A stretch of DNA of 7,825 nt. Source: Maricaulis sp042095695. Lineage in GTDB: Bacteria; Pseudomonadota; Alphaproteobacteria; Caulobacterales; Maricaulaceae. Below the pieces are notes generated by a model. It ran no database searches. It was not told where the DNA came from and worked only from the letters and a program-made list of their open reading frames with translations. The position numbers were made by a program, and so were the translations under genes. Below are positions 1-5,424 of this stretch, piece after piece (position 1 is the first letter of the stretch; each line of letters opens with the position of its first letter). Location of the stretch: contig JBELMP010000125.1 in the NCBI GenBank assembly GCA_042095695.1, positions 1 through 7,825 of the forward strand, written 5' to 3'.

Positions 1-612
1 GATGTCGGTTTGCCGGATGGGTTCGATGAGTCGCTCTCTATCGGTGCCCAGATCAGTCTATGGGACGGATTCTTGGTCTCCTGGCTCCCATGGATGCAGT
101 CGGCAGCGCCGGAAGTCGCGATCAAGACAAGTGTCGGCTACTCAGACACGATGCTCCAGTCGGTATCCGATGGGTTGCTCGATCTTGCCGTCATTTATCG
201 TCCCCAGAGCCGACCGGGACTCAAGATTGAGCAACTCTTCGAGGAGCAGCTGGTCTGTGTTTCCAGTGAACCTGACCCACAGCCCGGCCTCAATGCACGC
301 TATGTTTTTATCAATTGGGGGCCAGAGTTTCAGGCAGACCATGCTTTGAACTACCCCAATTTCAAGATGCCATCACTGTTTATGGATATAGGTGGCCTGG
401 CCGTCTCCTATCTCCTGGATAACACGGCATCCGGTTACCTGCCGCTCCGCATCGTTGCGCCTTATCTGGAAGACGGACGTCTCCAGCGCGTTCCTGACAC
501 TCCAGCGTTTTCTTATCCAGTCTATGCTGTCTACTCGACAGAAGAACAGAACAATTCTGTTGAAACGGCTCTGTCGGGTTTGAAAGAATTCGCCGCCTTG
601 ATCACGCGCTAG
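1..612 (+). CDS. LysR-type transcriptional regulator, effector-binding domain (5' partial)
   Basis: This is the C-terminal 203 residues of a LysR-family regulator. The frame is open from base 1, so the start codon and the N-terminal helix-turn-helix (about 90 residues in this family) lie upstream of the window. The visible part matches the periplasmic-binding-protein-like effector domain. It begins with a strand of the type LSIGAQISLWDGFLVSWLP, followed by a substitute for the usual 'P.v.i....G' strand (APEVAIKTSVGYSDTML) and the hallmark DGLLDLAVIYRP. Later come a WGPEFQADH segment and an 'ASGYLPLRIVAPYLEDGRL' segment typical of the second subdomain. An internal TTG at base 10 is not a real start. 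The family binds DNA as a dimer or tetramer and responds to a small metabolite, but the ligand and targets cannot be read from this half. The next gene starts 127 bases downstream on the same strand. Sure of family, unsure of role. Confidence 0.9.
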   Translation, partial: DVGLPDGFDESLSIGAQISLWDGFLVSWLPWMQSAAPEVAIKTSVGYSDTMLQSVSDGLLDLAVIYRPQSRPGLKIEQLFEEQLVCVSSEPDPQPGLNARYVFINWGPEFQADHALNYPNFKMPSLFMDIGGLAVSYLLDNTASGYLPLRIVAPYLEDGRLQRVPDTPAFSYPVYAVYSTEEQNNSVETALSGLKEFAALITR

Positions 613-730
613 CTCATCCATTTGCAGAACCGATGGCTCCGGCGAACAAAATTCGTTTCGCGACAAGTCTTTGTCACACTACTGAATGGAAGGGCGACCG
701 CTATGTCGCTTGAAAGCCGCAATAGGGACT

Positions 731-734
731 GGAG
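731..734 (+). promoter_or_regulatory. Ribosome binding site deciding the start at 740
   Basis: GGAG sits five bases before ATG 740. It is the only good Shine-Dalgarno-like match near the possible in-frame starts and is the reason for preferring 740 over 686. Confidence 0.6.
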
Positions 735-739
735 CGCAT

Positions 740-1327
740 ATGAACACGGACAGGCTTTCGGTTGCCGTTTCCAATTGGCGACAGGACACTGGGGCCCAGT
801 CTTTGATTTCTACGCCGCGCAATGCTCGAGTTCTGCTCGCCTATCAGCAGATAACTGAAGAAAAAGATGGGCCTGTAACCGATGCTTTCGTGACTGCACA
901 ATTTGGCGAAGGGCTGCCATATCTTTATGAAGTGAGGGCTGAGGGCGAGCCGCGCGAATATCGATTTCGGATTGCTGAGATTGAAGCCAATCTGGCGAAG
1001 TTTCTTGGCGCGCGGCCGGGCGAATGGATTGACAGCACGTTGCTTGGCGGTGTTGAGCAGGCCTTCTCGGAAAGCCTGCGCGCGGCTGGGACCGCCCTGA
1101 CACCCATGATTGTACGCATTTCATTGGGATTAGGCTCAGGGGCTCTGCGACATTTCGAAAATCTCGTGCTGCCATTCTCTTCATCCAGCGATCCGGGTGA
1201 GTTAATCTTGATCGGCGCCCTGGACGAGGTCGGGGTTGTGGGACCGCATTCTCGCGAACTGCAATGGGCCAATGTTGCGGCTGCACGGGCCTCACCGATT
1301 GGTGTTGCACGTCCAATCAGGAACTAG
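740..1327 (+). CDS. Hypothetical protein, possibly PAS-like
   Basis: This is a 195-residue soluble protein that I do not recognise with certainty. I chose ATG 740 because GGAG at 731-734 lies five bases upstream; an in-frame earlier start at 686 has no such site and would add 18 residues of poor quality. There is no signal peptide and no membrane segment. Residues 50-165 read like a small alpha/beta sensor fold: PYLYEVRAEGEPREYRFRI, then a helix with FLGARPGEWIDSTLL, and a late hydrophobic strand pair FENLVLPF and GELILIGALDEV. The order (YRFRI strand, G.rpGEW loop, 'LPF....ELILIGAL' strands) resembles alphaproteobacterial PAS-like proteins of the PAS_5 type, and this is only an inference. 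No output domain (kinase, GGDEF, HTH) is present, so if it is PAS-like it is an orphan sensor. It stands alone between the LysR gene and a gene-poor region. Confidence 0.7.
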   Translation: MNTDRLSVAVSNWRQDTGAQSLISTPRNARVLLAYQQITEEKDGPVTDAFVTAQFGEGLPYLYEVRAEGEPREYRFRIAEIEANLAKFLGARPGEWIDSTLLGGVEQAFSESLRAAGTALTPMIVRISLGLGSGALRHFENLVLPFSSSSDPGELILIGALDEVGVVGPHSRELQWANVAAARASPIGVARPIRN

Positions 1328-1331
1328 TCAA

Positions 1332-1577
1332 AAGGCCGAAATATGGGTCCTCCTTCCGGAAGACCCATACCAGGGGGCGTTGCCTTTTGGGGGGCTTGGC
1401 TCCGCCTTTTCGCCGCTATAGCGGCTCGGAATAGACGATCAGCGTCTGTCGAAGGCTCTTGCGCGGCTGCGTCCGGCGAGCCGCACCGGGACATTCTTCG
1501 TTGCCCCGGATTGGTCGCCAGACGTTGTATACATGTGGTCACAACCTGATCAAAATACAAACCAGTTTATTGCATGA
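1332..1577 (+). pseudogene. Possible remnant of an unidentified gene, interrupted by an in-frame TAG
   Basis: One frame reads like protein on both sides of a stop. Before it, codons 1332-1418 give KAEIWVLLPEDPYQGALPFG and then GLGSAFSPL. TAG follows at 1419-1421. After it, 51 codons to TGA 1575-1577 include DQRLSKALARLRPASRTGTF and FVAPDWSPDVVYMWSQPDQN. Both parts are in the same frame and balanced in composition, with an amphipathic helix-like stretch followed by hydrophobic and aromatic strands. There is no start codon or ribosome binding site in front: upstream, the frame runs into the 3' end of the preceding gene. If real, this is therefore a 5'-truncated and nonsense-interrupted relic. 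I do not recognise the family. Open stretches of about 50 codons are common by chance in GC-rich DNA, so the call is weak. Confidence 0.25.
1412..1425. repeat. Perfect 14-base palindrome GCCGCTATAGCGGC
   Basis: The sequence equals its own reverse complement over all 14 bases. It contains the TAG that interrupts the possible relic frame. It could be an operator-like dyad or a small cruciform-forming site, but no function is shown by the sequence. Confidence 0.6.
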
Positions 1578-1679
1578 TATCTATTCGATTCTCAGCGCCC
1601 ACGACGAACGAATCTATCGGAATATCGAATGGGTGAGCTCAGGTCTTTTCGTTTTTCTTCACCACTTCACTTGCGTAGC

Positions 1680-1719
1680 TTTCAGTCACACTAAGAGATC
1701 AGCGGCCGATTTCAGTCAC
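1680..1719. repeat. Two 10-base direct repeats TTTCAGTCAC, 30 bases apart, upstream of the CBS gene
   Basis: TTTCAGTCAC is found at 1680-1689 and again at 1710-1719, an offset of exactly 30 bases, about three helical turns, which would put the two copies on the same DNA face. They end 53 bases before the start of the CBS gene. They could be paired regulator sites. Nearby dyads are CAGCA/TGCTG (1731-1735 with 1740-1744) and GATCAGC/GCTGATC (1697-1703 with 1741-1747). A regulatory role is inference. Confidence 0.45.
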
Positions 1720-1772
1720 GCAGCTTAAACCAGCATTGGTGCTGATCGAAACGCAAAAGAAATTGAGACCCT

Positions 1773-2201
1773 ATGACGATTAGAGCTATCTTGAAGGTGA
1801 AAGGCGACGCCGTTCCCACCGTCGCGTCCGGCGTTAATATTCGCGAAGTCCTTCAACGTCTTGAAGAAGAAGATGTTGGCGCTTTGGTCGTGACAGATGA
1901 CGGAACCCGCATAAGGGGTATTGTTTCTGAAAGAGATATTGTTCGCGGTCTTCGCCTTACTGGCGACGATGTGCTCGACGCGGACGTGGAAGACCTGATG
2001 ACGACGGACGTCATAACTTGTAAAGCTGATGATCAGATCGCAGCCGTCATGGCGATGATGCTGGCCAACCGTATTCGCCACGTACCTGTTGTCGATGGCG
2101 CGAGGCTTGCCGGTTTCATCAGTGTTCGTGACATTATTAAACAACGCCTTGACGAGGTGCAATCTGACGCAGACGCGATGCAGAAATATATTTCCGGCTG
2201 A
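1773..2201 (+). CDS. CBS-pair domain protein
   Basis: This is a 142-residue protein made almost entirely of a tandem CBS pair (Bateman module). The first CBS motif spans about residues 14-66 and includes EEDVGALVVTDDGTRIRGIV followed by SERDIVRGL. The second spans about 74-126 and includes DLMTTDVITCKADDQI, NRIRHVPVVDGARLAGFIS and VRDIIKQRL. The protein ends in a short helix with the QKYISG tail often seen in this small stand-alone alphaproteobacterial group. Bateman modules bind adenine nucleotides or related ligands and usually regulate a partner; with no enzyme or transporter domain attached, the partner is unknown. The protein is cytosolic, with no signal or membrane segment. The start matches the usual MTI..IL..KG beginning, although the ribosome site in front is weak (only GAGA-like). 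It stands alone: the upstream region holds direct repeats and the downstream gene is convergent. Confidence 0.93.
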   Translation: MTIRAILKVKGDAVPTVASGVNIREVLQRLEEEDVGALVVTDDGTRIRGIVSERDIVRGLRLTGDDVLDADVEDLMTTDVITCKADDQIAAVMAMMLANRIRHVPVVDGARLAGFISVRDIIKQRLDEVQSDADAMQKYISG

Positions 2202-2207
2202 TTTTCA

Positions 2208-2230
2208 GGCGCGTCACTCGCGCCATTTTC
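2208..2230 (+). terminator. Likely intrinsic terminator of the CBS gene
   Basis: A six-base-pair stem GGCGCG (2208-2213) and CGCGCC (2219-2224) closes a five-base loop and is followed by ATTTTC. It starts seven bases after the stop of the CBS gene. The T-run is short, so it may be only moderately strong. Confidence 0.6.
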
Positions 2231-2262
2231 TTCTCAAAATCAGATCTGCAGAAAATGGCGCG
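2219..2262. repeat. 12-base perfect inverted repeat that competes with the preceding hairpin
   Basis: CGCGCCATTTTC (2219-2230) is the exact reverse complement of GAAAATGGCGCG (2251-2262), with a 20-base loop that itself holds the palindrome CAGATCTG (2241-2248). The left arm contains the right arm of the 2208-2224 hairpin, so in RNA the two structures exclude each other. It may act as a second transcript-end or 3'-protecting structure. Confidence 0.65.
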
Positions 2263-2364
2263 TCCGCTCCTGCCTCCCGTCTATTGCCCGGTTCTGAAAT
2301 CGGTCGCTATCAAAGCGGGGTGACCGCCCAATCGCCCTGTAAAGCGCGCCCTGACGCCGCGCCG

Positions 2365-2404
2365 AAACAAAAAACCGCCCGGTCGCTGGCGCGCCGGGCG
2401 GTTT
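2365..2404 (-). terminator. Strong intrinsic terminator of the AbgT-family gene
   Basis: An 11-base-pair perfect stem is formed by 2372-2382 (AAACCGCCCGG on the plus strand) and 2394-2404, with an 11-base loop. Read on the minus strand it ends in TTTTTTGTTT, a good U-tract, and it lies 16 bases beyond the stop of the transporter gene. On the plus strand the stem is followed only by GTTTCATG, so it would be weaker against read-through from the CBS gene. Confidence 0.85.
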
Positions 2405-2420
2405 CATGTGTGGAGCCGGA

Positions 2421-3968
2421 TCAGTTGCCAGCTGGCGTCAGCGTGGCGGGGTCGATGAGAACCGGGGCATAGCCCGGTCCAAGCGGCAGATCGAAGACCA
2501 CGAATACGCCCAGCGCACCCAGCGACACGATCAGTATTGCGATCGAATAGGGCAGCATGGTCGCGATCAGGCTGCCAAGGCCGAAGTCGGGCACATAGCG
2601 ACGCGCAAAGACCAGGATGAGCGGCATATAGGGTAGCAGTGGAGTGATGATATTGGTCGCTCCATCGCCAACGCGATAAGCGGCCGTGGTAGCATCCGGC
2701 CCGATGCCGAGCAGCATGAGCATGGGTACCGCGACCGGGGCGAGCATGGCCCATTTTGCGGAGGCGGAACCGACAAACAGGTTGAGGAAGGCCGTCAGAA
2801 TGACCATGGCGATCAACAGGATCGGTGCAGGCAGGCCGGACGCCTGTAATGCCGAGGCGCCGACAATCGCCAGGATCGTGCCGAGATTGGACCAGGCAAA
2901 CAGCGCCAGGAAGAGCGCCATGACAAAGGCCAGAACGATATAGACGCCCATATCGCTCATCGCATCCGATGCCATTGAGACGGCATCCTTGTCCGATTTG
3001 ATGGTGCCCGAGGCGATGCCATAGGCGATCCCCATGACCAGGAAGGCGATCATGGAGATGGCGACGATCGAATTGTAGAAGGGTGTCAGCGTACCGGCTT
3101 CGTCGCGCAGGATGCCGTCCGCCGGGACGGCCATGAAACACACCCAGATGATCAGGGCGAGCATGACAATGCCCGCTGCCATCAGGCCGCGGTTTTCTGC
3201 CTTGCTCAGTGTCGTCGTCGGCGCATCCGTATCACCCGCATCAGCGCTTGATGCCGGCGCTTTATACTCGCCAAGGCGTGGCTCGATAATGGCCTGGGTC
3301 ACCCAGGTCCCCGCAATCACAACGGCCGGGGTCAGCGCCATGATGAAGTAGTAATTGGACAGGATGTTGAGTTCCCAGCTCGGATCGATGAATTGCGCTG
3401 CGGTCTGGGTAATCCCGAGCAGGAGCGGTTCGAGCGGGCCGGGCAGGAGGTTGGCGGAGAAGCCGGCCGATACGCCCGCGAATGTCGCCGCGATACCGGC
3501 GATTGGATGGCGTCCCACCGAGGCAAAGACAATGCCGCCAAGCGGGATGAGAACCACATAGCCAGCATCCACAGCGAGATTGCCCATCACGCCGGCAAAA
3601 ACGAGCGTTGCCGTTAGCAGCGTATTGGGCACCCAGCCGACAAGCGCGCGCAAACCCGCGGCGAAAAGCCCGGTGCGCTCAGCGACACCGGCGCCGATCA
3701 TCACGACCAGCACCAGGCCGAGCGGCGGGAAATTCACAAAGATCGAGGTGAATTCCGTCAGCAATCGTCGGATATTCTCACCGCTCAACAAGGATTGGGC
3801 GGATATCGTCGCGCCGGTTACCGGATGGGTTGCGTCCAGACCGGCGCCCGCGGCGAGGACGGAGACCGTAACCACGGTGGCGATGAGTATGATGAAAATC
3901 GTGACCGGATCGGGCAGGCGATTGCCCGCCTTTTCGACAGCATTGAGAAAGGCGTTACCTAGGCTCAC
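2421..3968 (-). CDS. AbgT-family transporter (p-aminobenzoyl-glutamate / antimetabolite transporter)
   Basis: This is a 515-residue inner-membrane protein, normal length for the AbgT family, whose known members import p-aminobenzoyl-glutamate (AbgT) or export sulfonamide-like folate antimetabolites (MtrF, YdaH). It has about nine or more hydrophobic segments, beginning near residue 22 (PVTIFIILIATVVTVSVLAA). Family signatures are GNLAVDAGYVVLIPLGGIVF near 129-148, GFSANLLPGPLEPLLLGITQ near 169-188, LNILSNYYF near 200-208, GSASAKWAMLAP at 400-411 and YRVGDGATNIITP at 431-443. A hydrophilic loop lies near 234-258. The start is GTG at 3966-3968 on the minus strand, with GGGGAG (3975-3980) six bases upstream. 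It lies 84 bases downstream of the DUF599 gene, so the two may be cotranscribed. Family certain; whether it imports or exports, and which substrate, cannot be told. No abgA/abgB hydrolase genes are in view. Confidence 0.93.
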   Translation of the reverse strand: MSLGNAFLNAVEKAGNRLPDPVTIFIILIATVVTVSVLAAGAGLDATHPVTGATISAQSLLSGENIRRLLTEFTSIFVNFPPLGLVLVVMIGAGVAERTGLFAAGLRALVGWVPNTLLTATLVFAGVMGNLAVDAGYVVLIPLGGIVFASVGRHPIAGIAATFAGVSAGFSANLLPGPLEPLLLGITQTAAQFIDPSWELNILSNYYFIMALTPAVVIAGTWVTQAIIEPRLGEYKAPASSADAGDTDAPTTTLSKAENRGLMAAGIVMLALIIWVCFMAVPADGILRDEAGTLTPFYNSIVAISMIAFLVMGIAYGIASGTIKSDKDAVSMASDAMSDMGVYIVLAFVMALFLALFAWSNLGTILAIVGASALQASGLPAPILLIAMVILTAFLNLFVGSASAKWAMLAPVAVPMLMLLGIGPDATTAAYRVGDGATNIITPLLPYMPLILVFARRYVPDFGLGSLIATMLPYSIAILIVSLGALGVFVVFDLPLGPGYAPVLIDPATLTPAGN

Positions 3969-3974
3969 GAGTAT

Positions 3975-3980
3975 CTCCCC
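3975..3980 (-). promoter_or_regulatory. Ribosome binding site supporting a GTG start
   Basis: On the minus strand GGGGAG lies six bases before the GTG at 3968. The first residues then read MSLGNAFLNAVEKAGNRLPD, the usual N-terminus of AbgT proteins, which supports the GTG start. Confidence 0.7.
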
Positions 3981-4028
3981 TGAACGAGTGAGCGAAACTT
4001 GATGCTACCTTGGACCCTAAGGGGCCGT

Positions 4029-4050
4029 ATTGGCAATCAATATTGGCAAT
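4029..4050. repeat. Two copies of ATTGGCAAT upstream of the AbgT-family gene
   Basis: ATTGGCAAT is present at 4029-4037 and 4042-4050, 13 bases apart and each preceded by T. The unit is a near-palindrome (ATTG, central G, CAAT). It lies in the 84-base gap between the DUF599 stop and the transporter start. A third identical copy lies at 4786-4794 upstream of the DUF599 gene. This is a candidate operator pair; no regulator is identified. Confidence 0.45.
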
Positions 4051-4052
4051 AG

Positions 4053-4739
4053 CTAAGCCGTGTCATCGGGCTGAAGAACGGCCAGGGCAGGGCTCGCGAA
4101 CTGGCGATAGGAGAGGATCAGGGCGACGATCAGCGTCATGCCGATCTGGGCGACAGGCCCCGCGATCCAGGCCAGATATCCGATCGACAGGAAAAGCGCG
4201 CGCAGTCCGCGATTGAATTGCCGTCCCGCAACGACATTCATCTGCCCGGCGCGCTCTGCGGCGCGCAGCATGGCGGCATCCGGTGTCTCGCCCGGCCGGC
4301 ATTGCGGCGTCGCGCCAAAAAGAATGGCGGCGTAATTGATCAGACGATAGGCCCAGCCGAACTTGAAGAAGGCATAGGCATAAATGATCAGCAGGCCGAG
4401 CGACATGACCTCCCATTGCGTGCGCGTGCCACGCGCCAGCGCCGGAATGTCCTGGACCGCCGCCATGACGCTGTCCAGCGCGGTCAGGAGGGTAAAGCCT
4501 GCACCTATTCCCAGAAGCGCAGTCGAAGCAAAAAAGGCGATCCCGTTTTGCAGGCCTGAAATGATCTGGCTGTCGGTGATGCGGATGTCGCGCCGCGCCA
4601 TCTCCACCATCCAGGCCTGCCGGTGCGCGTCCATAGCGTGCGACAAAGTGCGCGTTTTCAGAGGGCTGTGATCGACCAGCCAGGAAAAACCGGCGGCGAT
4701 CAGGACAAAGCCGATGACCCCATAATACTCCGCAAACAT
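4053..4739 (-). CDS. DUF599 family membrane protein
   Basis: This is a 228-residue integral membrane protein of the DUF599 family, whose function is not known to me. Start ATG 4737-4739 is preferred because GGAGG (4745-4749) lies five bases upstream; an in-frame ATG at 4793 would add 18 hydrophilic residues and lacks support. Hydrophobic segments lie near residues 5-22, 65-88, 111-141 and 178-214. Recognisable family features are the early HRQAWMVEMARRDIRITDSQ stretch (39-58), IAFFASTALL (67-76), AYAFFKFGWAYRLINYAAIL (121-140), FGATP (141-145) and the FNRGLRALFLSIGYLAWIAG region (175-194). The gene is divergent from nuoA and lies 84 bases upstream of the transporter gene on the same strand, so they may form a two-gene unit. 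That link is positional only. Confidence 0.85.
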   Translation of the reverse strand: MFAEYYGVIGFVLIAAGFSWLVDHSPLKTRTLSHAMDAHRQAWMVEMARRDIRITDSQIISGLQNGIAFFASTALLGIGAGFTLLTALDSVMAAVQDIPALARGTRTQWEVMSLGLLIIYAYAFFKFGWAYRLINYAAILFGATPQCRPGETPDAAMLRAAERAGQMNVVAGRQFNRGLRALFLSIGYLAWIAGPVAQIGMTLIVALILSYRQFASPALAVLQPDDTA

Positions 4740-4744
4740 TCCGT

Positions 4745-4749
4745 CCTCC
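4745..4749 (-). promoter_or_regulatory. Ribosome binding site deciding the DUF599 start
   Basis: GGAGG on the minus strand is five bases before ATG 4739 and selects this start over the upstream in-frame ATG at 4793. Confidence 0.75.
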
Positions 4750-4785
4750 GAAGCCTTTTTCCCAGCGGGGCCATGAGTCTGCGCG

Positions 4786-4794
4786 ATTGGCAAT
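4786..4794. repeat. Third copy of ATTGGCAAT, upstream of the DUF599 gene
   Basis: This copy is identical to the two at 4029-4037 and 4042-4050. It is 47 bases upstream of the DUF599 start and part of the longer ATTGGCAATTG. It is a candidate shared operator. Confidence 0.4.
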
Positions 4795-5052
4795 TGTGCA
4801 GACCTAATCTCCCGCCTGGGGAAGACCGGATCTGCGACCCGTTCGCAACTGGAAAGGCCTTTGCTGGCTTAAAGATAAAGAACTGAGGACGGGCGGTGTT
4901 TTACCCTTGCTCCCGGCGTCTCTGCGATCTAGCTTCCGCGCCAACTCGGGCAGGGGGCCTGAACGCGCTATCTGATTCGTTTCCCGACAATCGGCGCGGT
5001 TCAATTCCAGCCTCATCCCGAATGTAACGGACGGCTTGGCGAGACCTGACCC

Positions 5053-5421
5053 ATGGACACGCTTCTTCTCGACTATCTTCCAATCCTGATTTTCTTTGGT
5101 ATTGCAGCCATTTTGGGCCTCGGCTTCATGCTCGCCGCCTTTGTGATTGCGCCATCCAAACCGGACCCGGAGAAAGTCTCGACTTATGAGTGCGGATTCG
5201 AGGCTTTCGATGACGCACGCATGAAGTTCGACGTTCGTTTCTACCTTGTTGCGATTCTTTTCATCATCTTCGATCTGGAAGTGGCCTTCCTCTTCCCCTG
5301 GGCGGTCACGCTGCGCGACAGTCTCGGCGTGTTTGAATTCTGGTCGATGATGGTTTTCCTGGGCGTCCTGACCATCGGCTTTATTTATGAGCTGAAAAAA
5401 GGCGCATTGGACTGGGAGTAA
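5053..5421 (+). CDS. nuoA: NADH-quinone oxidoreductase subunit A
   Basis: This is a 122-residue membrane subunit of respiratory complex I, full length for NuoA. It has three transmembrane helices at about residues 8-32, 63-85 and 96-114. The conserved loop and second helix are intact: STYECGFEAFDDARMKFDVR (43-62), then FYLVAILFIIFDLEVAFLFP (63-82), including the acidic pair D74 and E76 in the FDLEVAF motif. NuoA sits where the membrane arm meets the peripheral arm, close to the quinone site. The ATG start gives the standard N-terminus (LLLDYLPILIFFGIA). The ribosome site in front is weak, with only GCGAGA-like bases at some distance. It is the first gene of the operon and nuoB starts three bases after its stop. 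Confidence 0.97.
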   Translation: MDTLLLDYLPILIFFGIAAILGLGFMLAAFVIAPSKPDPEKVSTYECGFEAFDDARMKFDVRFYLVAILFIIFDLEVAFLFPWAVTLRDSLGVFEFWSMMVFLGVLTIGFIYELKKGALDWE

Positions 5422-5424
5422 GTC

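Larger units (their letters stand above)
1328..1772. other. 445-base region without a convincing intact gene
   Basis: The first part (about 1340-1510) is GC-rich and full of small dyads: ATGGGTC/GACCCAT (1343-1349 with 1362-1368), two similar G-run-to-TTTT units (1373-1388 and 1389-1410), the perfect palindrome at 1412-1425, and GCGGCT/AGCCGC (1463-1468 with 1479-1484). It also contains the broken reading frame described separately. From about 1520 the sequence is AT-richer and looks intergenic, with TTGTAT/ATACAA (1525-1530 with 1555-1560), ATTCGAT/ATCGAAT (1583-1589 with 1624-1630) and a pair of direct repeats before the CBS gene. I could not place a confident promoter. No tRNA or known small RNA was recognised. 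Confidence 0.6.
4740..5052. promoter_or_regulatory. 313-base divergent intergenic region between the DUF599 gene and nuoA
   Basis: This must carry the promoters for the nuo operon (rightward) and probably for the DUF599/AbgT unit (leftward), because the genes are divergent. I could not assign -35/-10 pairs with confidence. A weak rightward candidate is TTGCTC near 4907 with a poor -10-like element near 4926. The region holds ATTGGCAAT at 4786-4794 and the 10-base palindrome AAAGGCCTTT at 4853-4862. No small gene or RNA is supported: the open stretches on the minus strand lack good starts and protein-like composition. Confidence 0.5.

Noticed and set aside
662..709. Short stems GACAA/TTGTC and GCGAC/GTCGC between the LysR gene and the 740-1327 gene
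   Set aside because: Five-base stems without T-runs or conservation evidence are expected by chance at this frequency.
810..1316. A 168-codon minus-strand frame opposite the 740-1327 gene
   Set aside because: Its composition (many Arg, Gln, Pro, His) is typical of antisense translation and there is no start signal; the plus-strand frame has a good ribosome site.
1725..2162. A 145-codon minus-strand frame opposite the CBS gene
   Set aside because: It overlaps a clear CBS-pair protein almost fully and resembles no protein family.
2404..3141. A 245-codon minus-strand frame within the AbgT-family gene
   Set aside because: It is a shifted-frame shadow of the transporter, rich in Arg/His/Gly and without membrane segments, while the overlapping frame matches AbgT throughout.
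4029..4050. An FNR/Anr-type site within the ATTGGCAAT pair
   Set aside because: TTGGCAATCAA has half-site-like ends but the wrong spacing for the TTGAT-N4-ATCAA consensus.
4804..5083. Small minus-strand frames in the region upstream of nuoA
   Set aside because: They lack ribosome sites, have non-protein-like composition and one runs into nuoA antisense.
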